A stretch of 64,000 nt of DNA from Symsagittifera roscoffensis (taxonomy: Eukaryota > Xenacoelomorpha > Acoela > Convolutidae), in assembly GCF_963678635.1 (NCBI RefSeq), contig NC_087068.1:51310563-51374562 (forward strand). The letters are read 5' to 3'. The notes under the pieces are model-generated. The model was given only the letters and a program-made list of their open reading frames with translations, did not search any database and was not told the DNA's origin. The position numbers and the translations under genes were made by a program. Below, in pieces: positions 23,801-32,391 of the stretch (the stretch's first letter is position 1; every line of letters starts with the position of its first letter).

Positions 23801-25587
23801 AACAAAAAAGAATAAAACAACACCCGCCTAAAAAAGACCATTTTCCACTAATTGAAAAAGAAAATTTAACTGATAAAATAAACTTATCAGGACCACAAAC
23901 AAACGATTCAAAATACACAATAAATCAAGTTTTTGACCTCCATGACCCACTTGATACAATACCCTTATCTAAATTAGAAATTGAAAACATTTTTCTCCCC
24001 CCAACAGAAACAATTACAATTTCAACACTGAAACAATATCAAAACCTTGACCCAGTAATTCGACAACTGAAATCATGGCACAAATATAAAACTAAACCTA
24101 TCAAAGCAGATTCAACTATTCTAGGAAACAAAACACTCCTCCGATATTTTCGAAAATTCAATAATACAACAATTAACGAAAACACAGACCTTCTAGAATA
24201 CAAACTAAATGAATCTACAGTTCCCTGTCTCCCTTTAAGTATGATTCTTATAGCTTTTAATATTTCACATACACAAAATATTAAAGGACACTCTGGATCA
24301 GAAAAAACATATTCAAATTTTGTACAAAACTTTTATTTCCCAAATGCACCAATTTGGATAAAAGTACTATGCAATGACTGTATAGTATGTCAACTAAATA
24401 AACCTTACCCAAATCAAAAACAAATAGCACAAAAACAAGATTTTAAAGGACAAAGTTTGTACTTTAATCATCGTATCTCATTTGATACCAAAGGACCAAT
24501 TTCACCCTCATCCGAAGGAAACTCCTACATTATGGTAATTGTTGACGCATTTACACATTATGTAGCACTTAACCCAGTACCACATTGTAACGCTTATTAC
24601 GCTTACACAACACTCTATGAACACTGGATAGCAAAATTCGGACTACCAGAAATTTTAGTTACAGACAACGGTACAGAATTCATAAATAATGAAATCATCA
24701 CACTATGTCATTTATATAACATTAAACACAAACCACGTACATCTCACGCACCTTGGACAAACGGCTTAGTCGAAGGTATGAACCGTTCATTACAAGAATA
24801 TCTCAGATGTATCATCAATGGAAATGATACAAGATATACCGAATGGTCAGCAGATGTAAAACTATTTCCCTTAGCATATAATTCACAAATCACGACAACT
24901 TTAGGACTGTCACCATATGAAATGGTTTTTAACCAAAAGCCACGCAAACCAATAATGTTTACAGCAAACTCTCATAAAAACGCACAAGGTTATTGTCAAC
25001 CAAATAAAGACTCAATTTGTTATAACCTACCATTACATACACACGATGAAGATCATTTTCATCACCCACAAATTCTTAAATTAGCCTCCGGTACCCACAC
25101 CGAATGGATTTTAAACAGAGATAAAAAACACAATGAAATTTACCAAAAGGTAACAAAAAAGTTGTTACAAAGGCAAAATATTAATGAACAAATAAATTCA
25201 CGCTTTACACCAGCCTCCGATTTAAAAATTGGAACATTTGTTTTAATACCCAATTTTAATACTCAAAAAGGAATTTCAAAAAAGTTACAACCCCTTCGTA
25301 AAGGACCATACCAAATAATTGCAAAACCCACTGATGTCACATATAAAATCACCGACTCAGATAAAAAAGAAATCGTTCAACACCGAAATAACCTATTACC
25401 TTATTATCCAAAAGAATACGCACTCCGCGAACTAACTCAATTATATTCTTTTACAGGTTTAAAAGTTATTCAAAATGACCCACATACGGACAACATAACA
25501 AAGGAACAAAATGATATTCACCTCGGAAATCAAAATACAAAATCAAACACCACAAAAAACAATACAAAAAATCTAGATCAAAAATAA
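20884..25587 (+). CDS. pol: Pol polyprotein, copy 1: protease, RT, RNase H, integrase
   Basis: 1567 codons from the first ATG; the same frame is open upstream to 20386, so the true start may be Gag-Pol read-through or fusion. Order, with residues from this ATG: aspartic protease with LIDSGAESN (Asp109); reverse transcriptase with TADMNSAYNQMPL and YLDD (617-620); RNase H with CDAS (Asp766) and TDHKP; integrase zinc motif (His1129, His1136, Cys1163, Cys1166); catalytic Asp1201, Asp1261 and Glu1297, spaced as DD35E; then a GPY/F module (Gly1474). All visible catalytic residues are present. Against copy 2, one extra base in an A-run at about 25580 ends the protein about 58 residues early. RNase H before integrase is the Ty3/Gypsy order. 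Confidence 0.95.
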   Translation: MIKVENDYEPVIYEQPFSSHIYENQSELLHNYYIEPVHSIPTTQKTNEINTTNQPNENEKTKCLNTNHIYQNIQKEQPKEKIWTIPFLLESPRSKEFQPPDLEIDFLIDSGAESNIINIPTWNEIKTLHPKLTPLETSSKLATAQGSTLINYGKIQLFLLPTRTMEQNKILTKPFKQIFHITDIKHNIIGIPFISKYIPTINILNSKILIKDKYTKTKDTSLTFFQRLNKQPPFFSKFYPIYNQQRKHLKQLSGNIYNFSIKQVHQYDKKQNKQKFYMSDFEFKPIHKFFKITISSIKYLKNSNSDIISLHVYNNTPYQVTLPLGLLGYCETNATISPIHEKAYRVNNILQLLDICQSTILNEELSINSIISNENRNTDYFTKTPYFKPTFNISNYTESQQKFLTMFNFQNSQITQDEFEKLAKQLIKYSSVYATSKFDVGKISSSLHLPLKPDAVFKKQRASKVPIHLHDKVNRLLDILEQYNIISPVNKEEQPKGNTFINPVIILAKGESLKIVLDARYLNSLIDESKCNWPIEPIQVILTKINGKYFTTADMNSAYNQMPLDEQSRRLTQFVIGNQQCEFNRLFYGISIGPAAFSAFMSKIFRPLILKKNAITYLDDVFMQSQTKEEMFNVLEQYHQILQNENLKAAPDKSHFFLTKVKFLGHNIERKTITPLKSRIDAIQKLQPPTNKKKIQEFLGMLNFLSKYVYKMQLYLRPFSNILSQQNNFEWNTEHQARFEEIKKLLTEQISNTIPDSNQPFYAMCDASNFGIGAALLQSHNSTNKMNLISANSRLFTQAELRLSTLMRECTAIIYTLTEYEFLILGSKHPTVLFTDHKPIIFLFTQKSNPNHRVYRFQLILMKFPNLHIVWTAGKNLALPDTLSRNTPPELLTRKTTVEIPKNIKFYLAENETSPRLECKYAVKTDVEQSQINNLQHFPLYLDCQNNHYEVDLLGTSTFKPIPYSQWIKNNTQQKRIKQHPPKKDHFPLIEKENLTDKINLSGPQTNDSKYTINQVFDLHDPLDTIPLSKLEIENIFLPPTETITISTLKQYQNLDPVIRQLKSWHKYKTKPIKADSTILGNKTLLRYFRKFNNTTINENTDLLEYKLNESTVPCLPLSMILIAFNISHTQNIKGHSGSEKTYSNFVQNFYFPNAPIWIKVLCNDCIVCQLNKPYPNQKQIAQKQDFKGQSLYFNHRISFDTKGPISPSSEGNSYIMVIVDAFTHYVALNPVPHCNAYYAYTTLYEHWIAKFGLPEILVTDNGTEFINNEIITLCHLYNIKHKPRTSHAPWTNGLVEGMNRSLQEYLRCIINGNDTRYTEWSADVKLFPLAYNSQITTTLGLSPYEMVFNQKPRKPIMFTANSHKNAQGYCQPNKDSICYNLPLHTHDEDHFHHPQILKLASGTHTEWILNRDKKHNEIYQKVTKKLLQRQNINEQINSRFTPASDLKIGTFVLIPNFNTQKGISKKLQPLRKGPYQIIAKPTDVTYKITDSDKKEIVQHRNNLLPYYPKEYALRELTQLYSFTGLKVIQNDPHTDNITKEQNDIHLGNQNTKSNTTKNNTKNLDQK

Positions 25588-25765
25588 ATCTCAAAAAGAA
25601 AGAAAAAATAGAAAAATGACAGAACAAATAATACCCCAAGAACAAATCGACAAACCAGAACATAGAGAGTCTTCACGACTTAGAAATCAACCACGTAAAA
25701 ATTATAAAGTATTCATCCCACAATCTAAAATATTAAAGAAAGTTGAATTTCAAAAACAACCTTAA
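25588..25765 (+). pseudogene. Displaced C-terminal tail of Pol, copy 1
   Basis: In a shifted frame this stretch encodes the same basic tail that closes Pol in copy 2 (ending KILKKVEF before the stop). It is cut off here by a one-base gain. The tail follows the GPY/F module where some Ty3/Gypsy integrases carry a chromodomain; I see no chromodomain motif. Confidence 0.7.
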
Positions 25766-26358
25766 TTCTACATTTAATAATCTTTGCACCTCTGAAACAT
25801 TTTAAACTTTCAATTTTCAAGATAACATGCTGACAAACACGCAGCGATTCTAGTTCAAAATTAGCCAATAGGATTCATCCAATCCGTCACCTTCTATAAC
25901 TTTAACACAAACCAACTAGACGAAAAATATTAAACTCCAGGCATATCTATAACTATAACTCTACGACCTCCAGGTCAAAAATAAGCAAACCACTCCAACT
26001 TGACAACTAAAATAAATATCACCATAATATCATAACCCTCCCTTATCTAATAAACCAAAGATCAACAATATTTCCCCAACTCAGACCTGAAATATCCCCC
26101 AAACAAATATGTTAAATTAGCCTAAAGTAAAAGAACGACCATTTTATTTAGCCTAAAGTATAAAAATCTCAAAAATACCCCAGATCATTTGACAAATGAA
26201 AATAAAGACAAAGAAGACCTCCCGATCACCATAAAAATTGCCCCCAACAATTTTTTACAAAACTCAACCCACTTGTCAAAAAACTAATAAATAATCCGAC
26301 CACACTTGAAAATTGCCCCAAACAACAAAAAATATTCGATCACGAAGCCATTTCTTAA
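25766..26358 (+). other. Untranslated spacer between pol and small ORFs, copy 1
   Basis: About 600 bp with no open frame, closely matched in copy 2 (61834-62435). Contains a short direct repeat TTAGCCTAAAGTA at about 26115 and 26150. A downstream splice acceptor for env could lie here, but none stands out. Confidence 0.6.
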
Positions 26359-26574
26359 ATGCTCTTCTATCAAACATTCACTAAAATTATCACAAACCTC
26401 AAACAATTTTTTACGATACTTGAAACTTTCATAATATTTCTTTTTGATATCCTTGAATCTTTTCTAATACTCTTAATCATTTTTTGTAATATTTTTTTAA
26501 TTTTCTACACTATATTCGAACTATTTCTCCAACTTTCAAAAACCCTTGATTATATCCAATGGTACGATTTATAA
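26359..26574 (+). CDS. Small hydrophobic ORF3a, copy 1
   Basis: 71 codons, mostly Ile, Leu and Phe, predicted to cross a membrane once or twice (core FIIFLFDILESFLILLIIFC). Function unknown; small hydrophobic ORFs between polymerase and envelope genes recall viral channel-like accessory proteins, but that is only an analogy. Copy 2 has a counterpart starting at 62436 with the hydrophobic core conserved (IIFCNIFL, IFEL, LQLSK). Its frame there runs on to 128 codons because the following stop differs. Confidence 0.5.
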   Translation: MLFYQTFTKIITNLKQFFTILETFIIFLFDILESFLILLIIFCNIFLIFYTIFELFLQLSKTLDYIQWYDL

Positions 26575-26585
26575 AACTTGTCTAA

Positions 26586-26762
26586 ATGATACGAACTATT
26601 TTCAGTAGAACTGATATTTTTCTACTATTTGTAATTTTCATAACATTTCTATCATCCCTCATTTTGACCATATGCAAATGTATAAAGAAAGCAATCATCA
26701 CATTCGCTCTAGCAACAATCCTCCTAATTCTTTTCTTAGAAGATTACTATAATAAACATTAA
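26586..26762 (+). CDS. Small hydrophobic ORF3b, copy 1
   Basis: 58 codons starting MIRTIFSRTD. Two hydrophobic segments flank a short charged turn (CKCIKKA), so a two-pass membrane protein is plausible. It starts 11 bases after ORF3a. In copy 2 the second half is preserved with silent and conservative changes but the start codon is ATT and a T-run has two extra bases, so that copy is dead. Too short for similarity to be judged by eye. Confidence 0.45.
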   Translation: MIRTIFSRTDIFLLFVIFITFLSSLILTICKCIKKAIITFALATILLILFLEDYYNKH

Positions 26763-26782
26763 CTTTTTCACTAAAAGAATAG

Positions 26783-27916
26783 ACCAAAAAGCTATCAAAA
26801 ATTGCTACCCAAAAGTCACAAAGTCAGTCTTCACCGACATCATCCCAAGATAACCCAACAACACCTTCAACTACCCATAATCCTCAAACATCTACACGAA
26901 TTTCCTTTCAAGATAACCCATACACTTTTGAAGAACGACACGCTCGTTTATCAGAACCACTAGAACCAGTTCAACGACAAGCACCTCTAAGCGAACCAAC
27001 ATATAACTTATACCCAACACTACCACAAGAATTAAGTAGAATAAGAAATCCTAGTCAAAACCAAAATACAGTCGAAATAAATAGACAAATTATACATCCT
27101 CGACGAAACAGAAATTTTCAAACTCCCCGAGTTCATTTTGACATACCTCAATCCCCATCACAAAACACTCCAGAAAACCCCATTGGTATATTACCAGAAA
27201 CCCCTACGCTTCTTTCACAACGTAGCACCTCAAGCCTACCATCAGATTACTTAGGTTCAACACCAACATCTGAACAAATACGTGAAAATCCCTTTAACCC
27301 CCCAAACCAGGCATCACGACTACCATATTGGACAACACATTCATTTACACAAGGTGAATTAAATTTAGTCAATGATCCAATAGATATTTCTACGGATACA
27401 ACAACATCCTCATCACTACCAGAAACATTATCACTACCATCAACACCATCAATAAGCCAGATTTCACCACCACCTTTTAACTTAAATTTTCCAAATAATC
27501 TCGACGCCAGATATCGAGAACAATCATCAACAAATATCCCTTTAAGACTAGATTGGAATACATTTACAGCCCCTCCACCATTATTTGGACAACATCTAGA
27601 AAGTAATCGCCTTCAAAACTGGGCACTTAATAGATTACAATACCGACAAGACATTCACGACGATATCCGTGATCACAATATCCAAATACTCCAACAAAAC
27701 AGGTTACAATTAAAGTTTGAAATCACAGTTAAATTAAACAACATTACTCAACATCCCTACCCATTAAACCCACCAAACATAACAGCCCAATCACTACCAC
27801 CACCATTTATAACCACTGAAGTAATATATAAATACGACAGATATACCAAAAAGACAATTGGTTACATCACATTTTATAACCCATACTCAGGATTATCATA
27901 CACATGTATATTCTAA
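26783..27916 (+). pseudogene. ORF4, Pro/Ser/Thr-rich protein, copy 1 (start lost)
   Basis: A 377-codon open frame without an ATG near its beginning. In copy 2 the same protein starts with ATG at 62819; here that codon is AAG and small indels place a TAG at 26780. The N-terminal two thirds are rich in Pro, Ser, Thr and Asn and look disordered. The C-terminal part (from about 27540, with TNIPLRLDWNTFTAPPPLFG and RLQYRQDIHDDIRDHNIQIL) looks folded and is well conserved between copies. The stop overlaps the env ATG. I do not recognise a family; a matrix or tegument-like role is only a guess. Confidence 0.6.
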
Positions 27917-30519
27917 AATTATTAATTTTTCTCCAACTCCTTTTTCTAGTAATCTCAAATCAAAACATAAACCCTTCACCCCGCACAGGACCCCAAGATT
28001 TATTAGTAACACATTACGATTGTGAAGAAAACGAACAAAAAACACTACACAAGTATGCAATTAATCAAGTATCACAGTGCGAAACAGAACCCCAAGCCAT
28101 AGAAACTACAAATGTAATAGCAACACTTTATTCAAAAGCCCGAGCAACTACAGTTATAGGATATAAAATCACAGCAACATTTTCTGAAAAGAAAGTACAT
28201 TGTTCACAAGTCTCAAACGGAAATAAAAACCGACTTGACCGTGAATCATTCTACCAGAGTAATATAGAACGACTTTTACATCTCAATCCCGAAGATTGTA
28301 AAAACGAGTTACTCCGACTAAACATCACAAAAAATAAAAACACAGATAGAAATTTAGTATATTTCCAAGTTTTTTCAGATTCTGTACATCAAGCAGAACT
28401 TGAAAGATATCAAGGACATATAAAATTAGATGAAAAATACCCATACAACGGCGCACACGGACGATTAACCTATGACATGCACGATAAACACTGGATACCA
28501 CACATTGGTATAAATGACCCATCAAACTGCAAAGCAGACACAAAAAATAAAGGATACCAAGAAATAATGTTTTTCGATTGGAAAATACAACTCGAAAAAA
28601 TACAACTCACACGAGATTTATCAGACAACACAATGATTTATCAAGGAATTAGATTACCTTGTAAAAACGACCAAGGTTATTGCGACCCTACAACCAGAAC
28701 ACAAGCAACAATTGTTTGGTTCCCCGAAGACACATGTACAACATTTCAAGTAGCAAAAATACACGCTCGTATGATAAAATTTCACGAAAAATATTTTATA
28801 CAATCAATACCATATGAACAAGTAAATCCATTACGAAAAATAAGTTCTAATTTTCGAAACATTCATAATATAGAAAATAAATTAACACGTTTTCAAATAT
28901 ATCAAGAAACAGAACTTGCATGTAAATACAGAAACCCACTTCACAAAACACAAAACTCTGAAATATTAGTTGAATACGAAAATGGATTCGACATGACCAC
29001 TGGAAAAATAAAAGTCGACCCATACGCCACAAGTCATCCCCTAAACGAAGGAACATCATATATACCAGTTAATTTTCAAAAGAATACAGGTCAACCTGGT
29101 GGACATTTAAAGCCCCAAGACGATCAAAGCACACGTTTACAAGAACTATCACTAATGAATAGTACATATTTTGGTAATATCCACTATGATATTCACTTAG
29201 ATATGAAACTAGACTACACGATTAGCCGAATTTTTCAAGAAATGTCACTCTCCGAATTAGAAACATTACACCAACTATGCGAATTAGAAAGAACACAAAT
29301 ATTACAATCACTTGCACTAGCAGTATTAAAAATACCCTACGCAGGATATTTACTATCAGGAAATAGATCAAATTTTTTAGACTATGAAGGAAACATCTTA
29401 TGATTTTATACTTGTACTAAAAAAGTATCACCACTATACGTTTTTGAAGATAAACGATGCTATAAAAGAATCCCTATCTTTTATAAGAATAAAGTACATT
29501 TCGTTGACACACTTTCACGAAGAACCTATTTCTGGGATACCGCAGTTCCATGTGGATCAGAAAATAGCCACAACGTAGTACAACTAAACCCTGATGAAGA
29601 TAAATATTACCTTCTCACCCCATATCCCACATTAATGCAATCACTCAAAAAATTTTCACCAGAAAGCATTCGCGCTATCGCTCGAAACCCAAATATAGAC
29701 TTACAATCAATAGGAATATACTCAAAATCAGATATTCAACATCACATTAGAACACAACAATTCCAGGAATTATTAACACAAATGGACACAATACAGAGAC
29801 AATCAATTGACCATAACTTACGCAAACTTGCCGAAACCGCAGGATTTGCAGACATCTATACGCAAGACTATAGCGGATATTTTAAGGACATTAAAGATTA
29901 TATATATCTAAACGGTGAAAAATACCGTCCCCAAGATATATCACCTCTCAATATTTTTAGCTTTGTTACACTCAAGAATGAAATTCTTGATTTTCTAGGA
30001 TGGCCCTACTACATCTTAGAAAAACTGACTATTTTATACGCAATGTTTAACTTTATTGGATTTCTTTTTTCACTCTTAAAAGGAATCTATAACACATGTG
30101 CTATACACACACAAGTCAATAGACAAGCAAGTGTAGCACGCATACTATTTGCAGGACTTTTTGGAATATTTTCTACATCTACAAACAAAATTCTTTTAGA
30201 CGCACAAATAAAAGAATATAACACAAAAATAGCAACAAGACAGAACACATACGACGAAGAACATAACAATGCAGACACAACACCAACAGCACCACAGTTA
30301 CCACCCCTACCACATAACCATCCATTATCCCTAGTCCCACGTAATTTTCGAAATTTAGCCATAACACATAATAATTTTAGATCAACCATATCACAAAGTC
30401 CCATCAAACATATAATGCCACACCACTCACAAGATGAAAATACTTATGAACAAATTATAGAACAACCCCATACCACCGCTTTTCAGTCTCAAAATAATAA
30501 TTTTTTTAGCCCACGATGA
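27904..30519 (+). pseudogene. env: Envelope-like glycoprotein gene, copy 1 (one in-frame TGA)
   Basis: 871 codons interrupted by a single TGA at 29401-29403 (codon 500); the frame is otherwise open on both sides. Visible: an N-terminal signal peptide (LLIFLQLLFLVIS), a Cys-rich ectodomain, a conserved-looking helix MSLSELETLHQLCELERTQI (about 447-466) followed by AGYLLSGNRSNF (480-491), a transmembrane segment at about 708-732 (LTILYAMFNFIGFLFSLL), a second hydrophobic stretch at about 747-759 and a Pro-rich cytoplasmic tail of about 110 residues. This layout and the 447-491 block remind me of chuvirus-type glycoproteins known to have been captured by invertebrate retroelements; that is recognition from memory, not a search. 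It overlaps ORF4 at the front and ORF6 at the back. Confidence 0.65.
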
Positions 30520-32312
30520 GCCGACAACTTGGATCCCTACACCGATCAAATTCCCACCCAACCAACCTCACCACTCCAATCCCAATAATACCACTTTTTG
30601 CTTTTCCGCCACCCGATTTCCCATCCAGTAATGTAACATCCGGCATGAATTCCGATACTAATTCACACATCTCAGTTTTATACTCCATCTCACAACTCAA
30701 TAACCCGAATATTGAAACCCCCGATGAATTTGCCGACTCTGAACCATCTCCATCAAATAATTTTCACACCAATTCCCTAAATTTTTCCCAACCCCCTTTT
30801 CAACCCATACTACCAAATAACCCTGACCCAACCAATTCTACACCCTCTTATGCTTCCCAAGTCACTCCAACCTACTCCTCACTTCACTCAGACCAATCAT
30901 CTCATTCTCCAGACACCCCCCGAATCTCCCCAGAACTAGATAATTTCATTACCCTACAACAACAACCCTATCACCTTGACACCCCAACCATAAACCAAAT
31001 CTCATCCACAATAGATTCATCCAACCCTCCTACCCCTACACCCTCTTCAATTTATACTGAATCATTAGCACCATCATCCACAACTACTGAATCTTCACTC
31101 AGCACTAATAGAGCTTACCGCACTTTTAAAAGGAAGTTCCCCAACCATCCTTTCCCAGCGAAACCAGGAACAGCCCGTGAATATATCAACCATCCACAAC
31201 ACACTAACACAAAAGAATTTTTAGCTATCACCTTACCCTCATTTCCACAATACACCTTAAACACCCCTCATGACACTAACGAGACACGTAACTTTGTAGA
31301 CGAATACGTTTTAATGCCTACCCTTCCTTGGACCTCATATTATCATTTTACAAATCCCCTTTGCTTACCTTTATCTAACACTCATATCGATATAGAACGA
31401 CTATATCGACTCACTACAACACTAACACCTAGACAATTTACTTACATTGGATATAAAAAATCACTAAAAACACACACTGCACCCCGAGCTAATGAATATA
31501 CACTAGAACATTACGATCATAACATCCTCAGAACTAACCAAGATCAATTCTTAGACGACGATCGCTTCGCTAACCCACAAATCACCGAGAAATTTTTCAT
31601 TAAAACACCATATGTATTTAAACTAAATATCTTCGATCGCAAGTTTGACCACATTATTTCAGAAACACTAACAGACACGCAAGCCTACGAAAGTTTTAAA
31701 GAACGCTTCCAAATATTTTCACTAACCTTTCATTTCCTTGCACCACATGAAAGAGATTTGCACTGCTCACACGATATTATGTTGCGCACTAAACAAACAC
31801 ACACATATACTTATTATCGTTTCATCCAAAATCACTTTGACCTACACACTCCCTCCAGACAACCACACCATCGTTTTCAATTCATCAATTCCAAATACAC
31901 CTCACCATTCTTTCTTAACTTCACATATTGCATTAAAGATACTAACCTTCATGGTATTCTTCGAAATTATGATCCCATAACCCAAATGTATATCTTTTGT
32001 CCCATCACCAAGACCTTCAACGCAGAAGAATCCCGACCCTTCCTCATCCCACACGAGTTTGTACAACCTATAGAAATCCCCATTTTAGAATTCATCCATA
32101 ACACTAAATTCAACCACAAATTATATAATCTAATCCAAAACACACCTTATGAATTTGCAGTTGGCACTGAAGAACTAACCACCATTAAGGCACTTCAATT
32201 GATTTGGCCACTGCTTCAAACTAAAAATATCATCCACATCTTAGCCAAATTACTAACAACTTCAGATCTCATCCACGACATCTTCCCCCACGGTTTCTTC
32301 CCCGACGACTAA
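30516..32312 (+). CDS. ORF6, 598-residue protein of unknown function, copy 1
   Basis: The ATG overlaps the env stop as ATGA, typical of termination-reinitiation or close packing. Residues 1 to about 200 are rich in Pro, Ser, Thr and Asn and probably disordered. From about 215 the protein looks folded, with aromatic and charged patterns such as TLPWTSYYHFTNPLCLPLS, ERFQIFSLTFHFLAPHERDL and a C-terminal ALQLIWPLLQ. No signal peptide or membrane segment is seen. I recognise no domain. An intact ORF of this length after env is unusual for Ty3/Gypsy elements. The matching part of copy 2 lies beyond the window, so conservation cannot be tested here. Confidence 0.7.
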   Translation: MSRQLGSLHRSNSHPTNLTTPIPIIPLFAFPPPDFPSSNVTSGMNSDTNSHISVLYSISQLNNPNIETPDEFADSEPSPSNNFHTNSLNFSQPPFQPILPNNPDPTNSTPSYASQVTPTYSSLHSDQSSHSPDTPRISPELDNFITLQQQPYHLDTPTINQISSTIDSSNPPTPTPSSIYTESLAPSSTTTESSLSTNRAYRTFKRKFPNHPFPAKPGTAREYINHPQHTNTKEFLAITLPSFPQYTLNTPHDTNETRNFVDEYVLMPTLPWTSYYHFTNPLCLPLSNTHIDIERLYRLTTTLTPRQFTYIGYKKSLKTHTAPRANEYTLEHYDHNILRTNQDQFLDDDRFANPQITEKFFIKTPYVFKLNIFDRKFDHIISETLTDTQAYESFKERFQIFSLTFHFLAPHERDLHCSHDIMLRTKQTHTYTYYRFIQNHFDLHTPSRQPHHRFQFINSKYTSPFFLNFTYCIKDTNLHGILRNYDPITQMYIFCPITKTFNAEESRPFLIPHEFVQPIEIPILEFIHNTKFNHKLYNLIQNTPYEFAVGTEELTTIKALQLIWPLLQTKNIIHILAKLLTTSDLIHDIFPHGFFPDD

Positions 32313-32315
32313 CAG

Positions 32316-32391
32316 GTAAGTATGAATTATACATATTACTAACTAATTTAAATATTAGAAACTCACCATTCTTTATCCATGTTTTCTTTAG
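32316..32391 (+). other. Possible 76-nt intron just after the ORF6 stop
   Basis: Donor CAG|GTAAGTA four bases after the ORF6 stop codon, branch-point-like TACTAAC at 32337-32343, pyrimidine-rich tract and acceptor GTTTTCTTTAG. All signals lie in order within 76 bases. Splicing would not alter ORF6. Alternatively the donor may pair with a distant acceptor. Confidence 0.45.
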
